Source of the DNA: Bacteroidales bacterium UBA3824
Lineage (GTDB): Bacteria; Bacteroidota; Bacteroidia; Bacteroidales; UBA3824
NCBI GenBank assembly: GCA_002393195.1
Contig: DGIK01000167.1
Coordinates: 62,001 to 126,000, forward strand
Length of the DNA: 64,000 bases
Direction of reading: 5' to 3'
Notes under the pieces: generated by a model
Database searches by the model: none
Told to the model about the DNA's origin: nothing
Seen by the model: the letters and a program-made list of their open reading frames with translations, nothing else
Shown here: one piece after another, positions 16,432 to 24,424 of the stretch
Layout: each line of letters opens with the position of its first letter
Numbering within the stretch: position 1 is the stretch's first letter
Position numbers and translations under genes: made by a program

Positions 16432-17538
16432 ATGAGCAAGTTACGCAACATATTAATTATCTTTGTCTTCGCGTTGACGGCGAAGGTTGGATTTGCGCAG
16501 ATGTCGTTGAGCGATCAGAATGCGTTTTTGGATTCTGTAATCAAAGATATGTCGGATTCATCGAGTGCTGCTGTGCCGATTCTTGAACAGCAAGTTGCTA
16601 TCAAGGAGCAGGTTATCAGACAGTTGAAGGATTCGATTGTGCAGATTGACAAGGATATTCGCAATCACGAAATATATTATGACCGACTCAGCGCACAGTT
16701 GGAATATGAAAAAAATATCTATTCCGATTTGGTGGTGAAGGCTTACCGTCTTCGCAGTTTGATGTACGAAAATTTTGACATTTTTAGTTTCGACAATTTG
16801 TACACGACATACCGTCAGTTCTTGTATGTCAAGTGGTTGTCGGATTATAGAAAGAAAAAAATCCTCAACATCAAAAATCTTAAACGCGACATTGAAAAGG
16901 TGGTTTCGGAACTTGAATTTTGCAAATTGATGAAGGCAAACAAGGCAAAACAGCAGGGAGTAGAGGAGGGGTTTCTCCGTCAATACACGTCGCGAAGGTC
17001 AGAATTGCTCCGTCATTTGAGAAACGAAACAGTCGTTGATGGCGAAATCCACCGAAACAATCTCGATTCTATCCGCAAAGTATCGCAATTCGCGGCAGTG
17101 GATTCGCGGTCAGATTCGTCAACGCTCTTTCAATTGCAGGAAGGATATTTGATTTGGCCCGTGCATAAGGCGGTCATTATCAATTATTATGGCGTAAAAC
17201 CGCATCCTGTTTTTGATAATGTCAGGATTAAGAATGATGGAATTGATTTTTGCGTACCGTCGTCTGCCAAGGTTCAATGCGTGTATGGCGGCGTGGTTAC
17301 AAAAATCACTTTGTTGCCTCGCAATCAATACGTTGTGATTGTTAAACACGGCGTTTATTATACAGTTTACAACGGTTTGGACAATACGGAAGTGTCTGTT
17401 GGCGACGAGTTGGAGCGCGGCGATGTCATTGGTTCGTTTAGCGACGAGCAGAGCCACGCCAACTTCAATTTTCAGATATGGAAAGGCACAGAAAGCCTCG
17501 ATCCATACAAATGGTTAATTAAATACAAGAAGAAATGA
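16432..17538 (+). CDS. EnvC-like protein with degenerate LytM/M23 domain
   Basis: 368 residues: signal peptide (about 1-22), coiled coil (about 45-200), and a C-terminal M23/LytM fold (about 240-368). The fold is recognisable from KNDGIDFCVPSSAKVQCVYG, VKHGVYYTVYNGLDNTEV and GDELERGDVIGSF. The usual zinc ligands are not all there: HxGxD reads KNDGID, and the terminal HxH reads HANFNFQIW. It therefore resembles EnvC/NlpD, which activate cell-wall amidases and do not cut peptidoglycan themselves. It overlaps the DUF4175 gene by 4 bp. No amidase gene is in the window. Confidence 0.82.
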   Translation: MSKLRNILIIFVFALTAKVGFAQMSLSDQNAFLDSVIKDMSDSSSAAVPILEQQVAIKEQVIRQLKDSIVQIDKDIRNHEIYYDRLSAQLEYEKNIYSDLVVKAYRLRSLMYENFDIFSFDNLYTTYRQFLYVKWLSDYRKKKILNIKNLKRDIEKVVSELEFCKLMKANKAKQQGVEEGFLRQYTSRRSELLRHLRNETVVDGEIHRNNLDSIRKVSQFAAVDSRSDSSTLFQLQEGYLIWPVHKAVIINYYGVKPHPVFDNVRIKNDGIDFCVPSSAKVQCVYGGVVTKITLLPRNQYVVIVKHGVYYTVYNGLDNTEVSVGDELERGDVIGSFSDEQSHANFNFQIWKGTESLDPYKWLIKYKKK

Positions 17539-20500
17539 TGCAGTCGAATTTTTCAGTCATAGAATCCAAGTTGGACGATTTTGTGAGGAAGTTTTATTCC
17601 AACAGGATTGTTGTGGGCGTGTTGCTGCTGCTTTTGGTGGCGGCGGTTTCGCTGTTTTCGGTGTTTTTGATTGAGAGTTTTGCATTTATGACGCCGATTG
17701 TAAAGACCATTTTATTTTACTTTTTGTTGTTTGTCTTTGCAGCGGTTTTTGTGTTTTTCATTGGGATTCCGCTTTGCAAATTGTTGAAAATTATTCCTTA
17801 TATTTCATACGAAGAGGCGGCGGGCATCATATCCGAATATTTTTCGGATAGTAGTGATATGTTGCTCAATGTCATTCAGTTGAATAGGGGAGAGAGCAAC
17901 GATTTTCTCGTGGCAGCCATCAATCAAAAGATTGAAAAAATATCGCCGTGGAATTTCACTCACGCCATCAATTTTCAAAAAACTTGGAAATTTCTGTATG
18001 TTTCGGGTGGCATTTTGGCGTTTTTGTTGTTGATGAGTTACTTTTTCAGGGCAAAAATGTCGTCGGGTGCGTCACGTTTTATGAATTATTCTGTGTATTA
18101 TCAGCCTGACAATCCTTACACTGTGCGCCTGCTCAACGATTCTTTGAGGTGTGCCAATGGTGATGACTTTACGGTGCTTTTGGAGGTTGACGGGCCGTCG
18201 TCGCCGCAGGATGTTTATGTGAAAACCTCGGTTGTGAATGCCCGTATGAACGTAGATTCTGCAAATCATTATTCTTATACATTCCGCAATTTGACGGCGG
18301 ATGTCGATTTTTCGTTTGGATATTTGGGCTATCAGACCGACGATTTTACGGTTTCTGTTTTCCAAAAACCGCAAGTTTTGGGCGTTACAGTGTCGGTAAC
18401 TCCGCCCGCTTACACTCAAATCAAGGGCGACGAATTTGAAAACACTGGTGATTTTACAGTCCCTTTTGGGTCGCAAATTTCGTGGAAATTTGATGTTGCC
18501 AACTGTCAAGGCTTCAATTTTTACGCTGATACAGCCCTCGTTGAGTCCAAAATTGACGGCGAAAAGGTTGTTACGAACCGCAAAGCCCTCAAATCTTTCG
18601 ATTATCGTTACGATGCTACGGGCGATAATGGCTTCAAATATTCCTCAAATTTGTTTCACGTGAATATTGTTCCCGATTATTATCCGCAGATTCAGGTTGT
18701 TTCGGCGGTGGATTCCACCACGGCAAACGCTGTTTTCTTCTCTGGACACATCGCCGACGACTACGGTTTTCACTCGTTGACGTTCAATTATTACGACACT
18801 AAAACTCCTCAAAACATCAAGTCGCAGCCGATAGACGTTGCACAGTCGGTGTCGCAAGATTTTTATTTTTACTTTGATTTCAACAATTTGCCAAAGTCGG
18901 TTTCTTACTATTTTGAGGTTCGAGATAATGATGCTGTATCTGGTTTTAAGGCTGCCAAGACGCCTATTTCGGTTTATACGACCATCACAAACGAGGAAAA
19001 ACAGGAACGTGTTGACAATTTGAATACGTCGATTTCTGACAAAGTTGACCAAGCCAAGCGCATTTTGAACGAATTGACCAACGATTTGAACGATTTTCAG
19101 AAGTCAATTTCTGCCAATGATATGATTTCAGATTGGGAAAAACAATTAAAATTGAACAATCTGATGGAAAAACAGAACCGTTTGCAGCAGTTGATGCAGG
19201 AACTTTCACAAGAAAATTCGTCGAAAAACGCCTTTGAAAACCAACTTTCGCCCGAAATGTCGGAGGATTTGTTGGAAAAACAGCGTCAGTTACAGGAACT
19301 TTGGGACAATCTTCTTTCTGACGACATCAAAGAACTTTTAGACAAGATTAATGAGATGAAAAATTCGCTCAACGAGAAGAATTTGCGTGACAATATTTCG
19401 GATTTGAAGTTTGATTTTGACCAAATCAACGAGCAGTTAGACCGCAACAGTGAGTTGATGAAGATGTACAATGTTGACAACAAATTGCAAAAATTGACGC
19501 AAGATTTGAACAATTTAGCGGATGACCTTCGTGATATTTCACGTGAAATCAAAGAGCAAGGGGACAATCCAAATGTTAATCAAAGCAACAAAAATAACAA
19601 ATCAGACAAGAATAATGCGAATAAGTCTGACAATAATGCCGATAACAAGTCGCAAAACGACCAAAATTCTGACGCTGACAATCAGGATTTGGCTCAAAAA
19701 ATGGAAGATTTGTTGAATCAATTCAGCGAAAAATTCAAAGATTACAACGATTTGATGCGATTGAATGAGGAGTTAGGAGACAACAAACTCCAAATTAATG
19801 ACGTGCAATCGCAGTTTGAAGATTTGAAAAGTAACCTCCAACATCAGCAAAATGAGTTGAACGATTTGGAAAACAAGCCTAACAAGTCTGACAATAATGC
19901 TCAAAACGGTGACAAATCTGATTCGCAGAATCAGAAAAAAGACGCCAATAATGATAATAATGACGCTCAGAAATCGGATTCGCAGCAATCTGTTTCACAA
20001 GAAACAAATGCTCAAAAGCAAGATTCGCAGCAGTCTGTTTCACAAGAAACAAATTCACAAAAGCAAGATTCACAGAAATCTGACACGCAAAAACAGGATT
20101 CGCAGCGGTCTGATTCACATAAAACTGATTCTAACAAAAATCAGAATCAGCAAAATGGCAATCAAAACCAAAATTCGCGTCAGCGTCGTGAGCAACTTTC
20201 GCAGCAGATGGAGGAGTCTTCGGAGCAGATGGAGGATTTGGCCGACCAAATGCAGGGCTTGCAGATGCAAAATCAGCAGAAAAAATATCAGGAAAACATC
20301 AATGATATACGTCAGATTTTGGACAATTTGTTGACTATTTCTTTCAACCAGGAGTCTATGATTAATCAGTTGAAGTCAAATACTCAAATTGTTTATTTGT
20401 CAACGGATTTTTTACGTGCTGAAAATTCTATTCAGAAGGATTTTGCACTCGTGAAAGATTCGATTTACGTGCTTGCAAAACGTGTTCCTGAACTTGGACA

Positions 20501-21257
20501 CGCCGTTTATGAAAAGATTGATGACATCAATACTAATTTCAACAAGATTTTCAGCGGCATCAACAACAATTCGCGTTCATCTGTGATGTCGTCGCAGCAG
20601 CAATTGCTCACCAACGTCAATGATTTGGCGTTAATTTTTAATGAAATTGCTGACCAAATGCAGAATCAACAGAATCAGCAGGGCAATCAGTCGCAGCAAG
20701 AGCAGGAAGAATCTACTTCACGCAACAAGAAGGAAATGCAACAGCGTCAAGAGAATACTCAACAGATGAAAAATCAGCAGCAATCCCTCAAACAGCATCT
20801 CCAAAATATGCTTCAACAACTTCAAGAGGGCGGCAAACCGTCGTCGCAACAGTTGGCGGAAAGCCTAAAAATGCAGGAGATGATGATGCAAAAGTTGCAG
20901 GAGATGAAGGGACAGCAAGGACTTTCGGGCGAGGAGCAGAAGTTGATGAACCAAATTCAACAGTTGATGGAGCAAAACAAGAACGACATCATCAACCGCA
21001 ACATCAATCGTGGTATGTTGAACCGTCAGGATGCCATCTTCAACAAACTTCTTGACCTCGAGAAAGCCGAAAAATCTCAAGATTTTGAGGAAAAACGTGA
21101 GAGTAAACAAGGTTCGGATTTTCAAAATATTAATCGCGACAATCTAAACCTTAAATTGAAGGATTTTGGCGTCAAGGAATACATCAATCTTTCGCCTGTA
21201 AACCTCAATTTGTTTTATCAGAATATTTACAATGATTATATACAAAACTTAGACTAA
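17535..21257 (+). CDS. DUF4175-family large membrane protein
   Basis: 1240 residues. Transmembrane segments lie near the N-terminus (about 27-50, 58-84, 150-168), then a strand-rich region (about 200-480), then coiled coil (about 490-700). A hydrophilic low-complexity tract (about 690-920, rich in Asn, Ser, Gln, Asp, Lys) includes repeats of the type SQQSVSQETNAQKQD. The C-terminal 300 residues are Gln-rich coiled coil and end LFYQNIYNDYIQNLD. This is the DUF4175 type found in Bacteroidota next to ybeY/mnmG. Likely cell-envelope structural or assembly role; no catalytic motif seen. Confidence 0.82.
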   Translation: MMQSNFSVIESKLDDFVRKFYSNRIVVGVLLLLLVAAVSLFSVFLIESFAFMTPIVKTILFYFLLFVFAAVFVFFIGIPLCKLLKIIPYISYEEAAGIISEYFSDSSDMLLNVIQLNRGESNDFLVAAINQKIEKISPWNFTHAINFQKTWKFLYVSGGILAFLLLMSYFFRAKMSSGASRFMNYSVYYQPDNPYTVRLLNDSLRCANGDDFTVLLEVDGPSSPQDVYVKTSVVNARMNVDSANHYSYTFRNLTADVDFSFGYLGYQTDDFTVSVFQKPQVLGVTVSVTPPAYTQIKGDEFENTGDFTVPFGSQISWKFDVANCQGFNFYADTALVESKIDGEKVVTNRKALKSFDYRYDATGDNGFKYSSNLFHVNIVPDYYPQIQVVSAVDSTTANAVFFSGHIADDYGFHSLTFNYYDTKTPQNIKSQPIDVAQSVSQDFYFYFDFNNLPKSVSYYFEVRDNDAVSGFKAAKTPISVYTTITNEEKQERVDNLNTSISDKVDQAKRILNELTNDLNDFQKSISANDMISDWEKQLKLNNLMEKQNRLQQLMQELSQENSSKNAFENQLSPEMSEDLLEKQRQLQELWDNLLSDDIKELLDKINEMKNSLNEKNLRDNISDLKFDFDQINEQLDRNSELMKMYNVDNKLQKLTQDLNNLADDLRDISREIKEQGDNPNVNQSNKNNKSDKNNANKSDNNADNKSQNDQNSDADNQDLAQKMEDLLNQFSEKFKDYNDLMRLNEELGDNKLQINDVQSQFEDLKSNLQHQQNELNDLENKPNKSDNNAQNGDKSDSQNQKKDANNDNNDAQKSDSQQSVSQETNAQKQDSQQSVSQETNSQKQDSQKSDTQKQDSQRSDSHKTDSNKNQNQQNGNQNQNSRQRREQLSQQMEESSEQMEDLADQMQGLQMQNQQKKYQENINDIRQILDNLLTISFNQESMINQLKSNTQIVYLSTDFLRAENSIQKDFALVKDSIYVLAKRVPELGHAVYEKIDDINTNFNKIFSGINNNSRSSVMSSQQQLLTNVNDLALIFNEIADQMQNQQNQQGNQSQQEQEESTSRNKKEMQQRQENTQQMKNQQQSLKQHLQNMLQQLQEGGKPSSQQLAESLKMQEMMMQKLQEMKGQQGLSGEEQKLMNQIQQLMEQNKNDIINRNINRGMLNRQDAIFNKLLDLEKAEKSQDFEEKRESKQGSDFQNINRDNLNLKLKDFGVKEYINLSPVNLNLFYQNIYNDYIQNLD

Positions 21258-21266
21258 TTGTATCGT

Positions 21267-21668
21267 ATGAAAACATTTATTACAATCACATCTGACATCG
21301 AAAACATAAAGGCGGTGGAGAATTTCATCGACCAGCTGAGTGCCGAGTACCATATTGCCGAAGATTTGTATGGCAATATACTCGTTGCCACATTGGAGGC
21401 TGCCACCAACGCCATCCGTCATGGCAACAAGTGCGACCTCACCAAATATGTATTCATCAGTGCCAAGATAGAGAATGGACAGCTTGTGCTTTCCGTCAAG
21501 GACGAAGGTCTTGGCTTTGACTACGACAATCTTGCCGACCCCACGCTGCCCGAAAACATCCAAAAGTTTAGCGGCAGGGGAGTGTATCTCATTCGTGAAC
21601 TCAGCGATAGGGTGGAGTTCCTTGAGGGCGGCACCCTGGTCAACATGTATTTCAATCTGGAGGGTTAA
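21267..21668 (+). CDS. Anti-sigma-factor-type ATP-binding protein (HATPase_c_2, RsbW-like)
   Basis: 133 residues from ATG 21267; a TTG nine bases earlier is less likely. GHKL ATPase motifs: N box in ATLEAATNAIRHGNK, G1 in VKDEGLGFDYDNL, G2 in SGRGVYLIRELSDRV. Similar to serine kinases such as RsbW and SpoIIAB that phosphorylate anti-sigma antagonists. No STAS partner lies nearby; the SiaC-like protein at 26926 belongs to a comparable type of switch, but a link is speculation. Located between DUF4175 and ybeY, six bases from ybeY. Confidence 0.85.
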   Translation: MKTFITITSDIENIKAVENFIDQLSAEYHIAEDLYGNILVATLEAATNAIRHGNKCDLTKYVFISAKIENGQLVLSVKDEGLGFDYDNLADPTLPENIQKFSGRGVYLIRELSDRVEFLEGGTLVNMYFNLEG

Positions 21669-21674
21669 TACGCG

Positions 21675-22106
21675 ATGAACATAGATTTCAACTTTGAAGA
21701 TGTCAATTTCGTCCTTCCCGACGAGCAGTCGTTGAAGGGTTGGATTGACTACACCGTGAAAAACGAGCATTGTTTCACGGGAAACTTGTCGTATATTTTC
21801 TGTTCCGACGAGTATCTTTGGAACATGAACAAGCAATATCTCGGCCACGATTACTACACGGACATCATCACTTTTGATTATGTCGAGGATAAGTATGTGA
21901 GTGGGGATATGTTCATTAGCTACGACAGGGTATACGATAATGCTGAAAAATTCGGTGTTTCGCGTGAAACAGAATTGCTTCGTGTGATGATACATGGAGT
22001 GCTTCATCTCGTCGGTTATGACGACCTCACCGACGAACAGGAGGCTGAAATTCATAGAATGGAGGATTTTTATATTGACGTTTACAATAGCAAGTTCAAG
22101 AAATGA
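21675..22106 (+). CDS. ybeY: Endoribonuclease YbeY (16S rRNA maturation)
   Basis: 143 residues. The metal-binding motif is MIHGVLHLVGYDDLTDEQEA: two His of the usual HGxLHLxGYDH remain, and the third ligand position is Asp, a departure I believe is common in Bacteroidota. Upstream GHDYYTDIITFDYVE matches the conserved TDVLSFP-like region. Overlaps mnmG by 4 bp (ATGA). Confidence 0.9.
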   Translation: MNIDFNFEDVNFVLPDEQSLKGWIDYTVKNEHCFTGNLSYIFCSDEYLWNMNKQYLGHDYYTDIITFDYVEDKYVSGDMFISYDRVYDNAEKFGVSRETELLRVMIHGVLHLVGYDDLTDEQEAEIHRMEDFYIDVYNSKFKK

Positions 22107-23989
22107 TTGAAGAATACGATGTGATTGTAGTGGGTGCTGGACACGCTGGATGCGAGGCTGCGGCGGCTTCGGCAAGGCTTGGAGTCGAGACGTTGCTCAT
22201 TACGATGGATATGTTTAAGTTTGCGCAAATGTCGTGCAATCCGGCGATTGGTGGCATTGCAAAAGGGCAGATTGTGCGCGAGATTGATGCTCTCGGTGGT
22301 TTGACTGGCATCATTACAGATATTAGCAGCATACAGTTTAGAATGCTCAACCGTTCCAAAGGTCCTGCGATGTGGTCTCCGCGTGCGCAGTGCGACCGTG
22401 TGAAATTTTCTGTGAATTGGCGAAATGAATTGGAAAGAATTCCCAATCTGTATTTTTGGCAGGACGCTGTAAAAAGCATCGACGTCGAAGAGGGTAGAGT
22501 AGTGGGCATTGAGACTGTTTTCGGCGTGAAATTCAAGTGTTCCAAAGTGGTCGTTACAGCCGGCACATTCCTCAATGGTTTGATGCACGTCGGCGGAAAA
22601 CATTACGAAGGCGGACGTATTGGCGAAATTCCGAGCCACGGTTTGACTGAAACTCTCCTCGCTGCGGGCGTCAAAACTGGCAGAATGAAGACCGGCACAC
22701 CTGCCCGAATCGACGGCAGGACGATAGATTTCTCTAAAATGACAGCGCAATCGGGCGACGAAAACCCCGATTCTTTTTCATATTTGACGGACGAAAATTC
22801 GGGAAAAATCAAAATTGATGGTCGTGAATATTCTCGTCTGCCGCAGAGAGATTGCTATATTTCTTACACTAATCCTGATGTTCACGACGAATTGAGGAAG
22901 GGTTTTGACCGCTCTCCGCTCTTCAATGGCACGATAAAATCCACCGGCCCGCGCTATTGTCCATCGGTGGAAACCAAGATAATTACCTTTGCCGACAAGC
23001 AGTCGCACCCAGTTTTTCTCGAACCCGAAGGCACAGAAACTTGCGAATATTACCTGAATGGTTTTTCGTCGTCGTTGCCTTTTGAGGTGCAATATGCAGC
23101 CATCCGAAAGATTCCTGGTCTCGAAAATTGCAAAATTTTCCGTCCGGGATATGCCATCGAATATGATTATTTTGACCCGACGCAATTGCTTCACACGTTG
23201 GAATCAAAGGTCGTGAAAGGTTGCTATTTTGCTGGGCAGGTGAATGGTACGACAGGATATGAAGAGGCGGCTTGTCAGGGATTGATGGCTGGTGCGAATG
23301 CTGCGTTGTCGTTCCTCGGTAAGGATGAGTTTGTGCTTTCGCGCAAGGATGCCTACATCGGAGTTTTGATAGACGACCTCGTTACCAAGGGAGTTGACGA
23401 GCCGTACAGGATGTTTACGTCGCGCTCTGAATACCGCATACTTCTCCGTCAAGACAATGCCGACGAACGCTTAACTCAGCGAGGTTTTGATATAGGTCTG
23501 GCGTCCGAAGAACGGTTCAAGACGTTCAAATCTAAAGAATCAAACGTCAACAAGATTCTTGAATATTGCAAGGAAACATCTGTTTCACGTGAAAAGATAA
23601 ATCCGTACATAGAATCCAAGGGGGGCAAACCGCTCACGCAAGGCAACAGACTCTCTGCAATTGTGCTTAGGACGGAAGTTTCGCTTGCAGAATTGACCAA
23701 CATTTTCCCATACTTGAAACGTTTTGGACGTTACGAAATAGAATCGGCGGAAATCAAAATGAAGTATCAAGGCTACATCGAGAGAGAGGAACAAACGGCG
23801 GAAAAACTTTCGCGGTTGGATTACGTGAAAATTCCTCCGCAATTTGATTATGAAAAATTGCAATCGCTCTCCATCGAGGCACGTCAAAAACTCGCTCGAA
23901 TCCGTCCCACGAATATTGGTCAGGCGTCAAGGATTCCCGGCGTAAGTCCGTCGGATATTAATACGCTGCTGATTCATCTCGGGCGGTGA
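22103..23989 (+). CDS. mnmG: tRNA uridine-34 carboxymethylaminomethyl modification enzyme MnmG
   Basis: FAD-dependent large subunit of the MnmE-MnmG complex that makes cmnm5U34 in tRNAs. 628 residues, full length. Visible: the Rossmann motif VVGAGHAGCEAAAASARLG, the signature NPAIGGIAKGQIVREIDALG, TAGTFLNGLMHVG, GYEEAACQGLMAG and the C-terminal helical domain (RIPGVSPSDINTLLIHLG). Last gene of the dut operon. In many Bacteroidota an apt gene follows; here a MITE-like element follows instead. Confidence 0.96.
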   Translation: MIEEYDVIVVGAGHAGCEAAAASARLGVETLLITMDMFKFAQMSCNPAIGGIAKGQIVREIDALGGLTGIITDISSIQFRMLNRSKGPAMWSPRAQCDRVKFSVNWRNELERIPNLYFWQDAVKSIDVEEGRVVGIETVFGVKFKCSKVVVTAGTFLNGLMHVGGKHYEGGRIGEIPSHGLTETLLAAGVKTGRMKTGTPARIDGRTIDFSKMTAQSGDENPDSFSYLTDENSGKIKIDGREYSRLPQRDCYISYTNPDVHDELRKGFDRSPLFNGTIKSTGPRYCPSVETKIITFADKQSHPVFLEPEGTETCEYYLNGFSSSLPFEVQYAAIRKIPGLENCKIFRPGYAIEYDYFDPTQLLHTLESKVVKGCYFAGQVNGTTGYEEAACQGLMAGANAALSFLGKDEFVLSRKDAYIGVLIDDLVTKGVDEPYRMFTSRSEYRILLRQDNADERLTQRGFDIGLASEERFKTFKSKESNVNKILEYCKETSVSREKINPYIESKGGKPLTQGNRLSAIVLRTEVSLAELTNIFPYLKRFGRYEIESAEIKMKYQGYIEREEQTAEKLSRLDYVKIPPQFDYEKLQSLSIEARQKLARIRPTNIGQASRIPGVSPSDINTLLIHLGR

Positions 23990-24129
23990 GGGTTGACAAT
24001 GCAATTTATTTTTTACAATGCATAATTCATAATGCATAATTGTCATCCGGGGTGGGGGAGAATGTGATGGAATTTTTTTTAACAACGAATTAAACGAATG
24101 AAACGAATATTTGGTTGAACGGATTGATT

Positions 24130-24157
24130 GTAGAGACGCGATTAATCGCGTCTCTAC
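24130..24157. repeat. GTAGAGACG palindrome, copy 3
   Basis: Perfect 28-bp palindrome with arms GTAGAGACG/CGTCTCTAC and centre CGATTAATCG. Confidence 0.95.
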
Positions 24158-24168
24158 ACGAATTAAAC

Positions 24169-24264
24169 GAAAACAATTTTTGTTGCGAATAGGATTTGAT
24201 GAAAACAAATTTTGTTGCGAATTGAATTTGACGAAAACAAATTTTGTTACGAATTTAATTAATC
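24169..24264 (+). repeat. Three 32-bp tandem repeats
   Basis: Units begin at 24169, 24201 and 24233, each starting GAAAACAA and containing TTTTGTTGCGAA or a one-base variant. A fourth, degenerate unit begins GAAAATGA at 24265. Confidence 0.9.
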
Positions 24265-24317
24265 GAAAATGATTTTTACCATTAATCTTGGTCGAATTTA
24301 TTTCCGTTTTATTCGCG

Positions 24318-24345
24318 GTAGAGACGGTGTGCACACCGTCTCTAC
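24318..24345. repeat. GTAGAGACG palindrome, copy 4
   Basis: Perfect 28-bp palindrome with the same arms and centre GTGTGCACAC. Confidence 0.95.
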
Positions 24346-24424
24346 ACAATTGAATGATTCGTTTTAATTTGTTTAATTCGTTGTTAAAAATAGCACAATA
24401 CTTTAATCGTTAAATTCAATACTT

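Larger units (their letters stand above)
24076..24390. mobile_element. MITE-like element with terminal inverted repeats
   Basis: Imperfect 33/34-bp inverted repeats at 24076-24108 and 24357-24390; the outermost 20 bp (GTTTAATTCGTTGTTAAAAA read at the right end) match exactly. Inside are three 32-bp direct repeats (24169-24264) and two GTAGAGACG palindromes (24130-24157, 24318-24345). No transposase is encoded, and target-site duplications were not identified with confidence. Confidence 0.6.
23990..24424. other. Gene-free region between mnmG and uvrC
   Basis: 435 bp without a plausible gene. It contains the MITE-like element (24076-24390) and short AT-rich direct repeats (AATGCATAAT, 24017-24040). 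No recognisable promoter box for uvrC was found. Confidence 0.7.

Noticed and set aside
23927..24349. 140-codon minus-strand frame over the mnmG end and MITE
   Set aside because: Its translation is made of the 32-bp repeats and palindromes; no start context.
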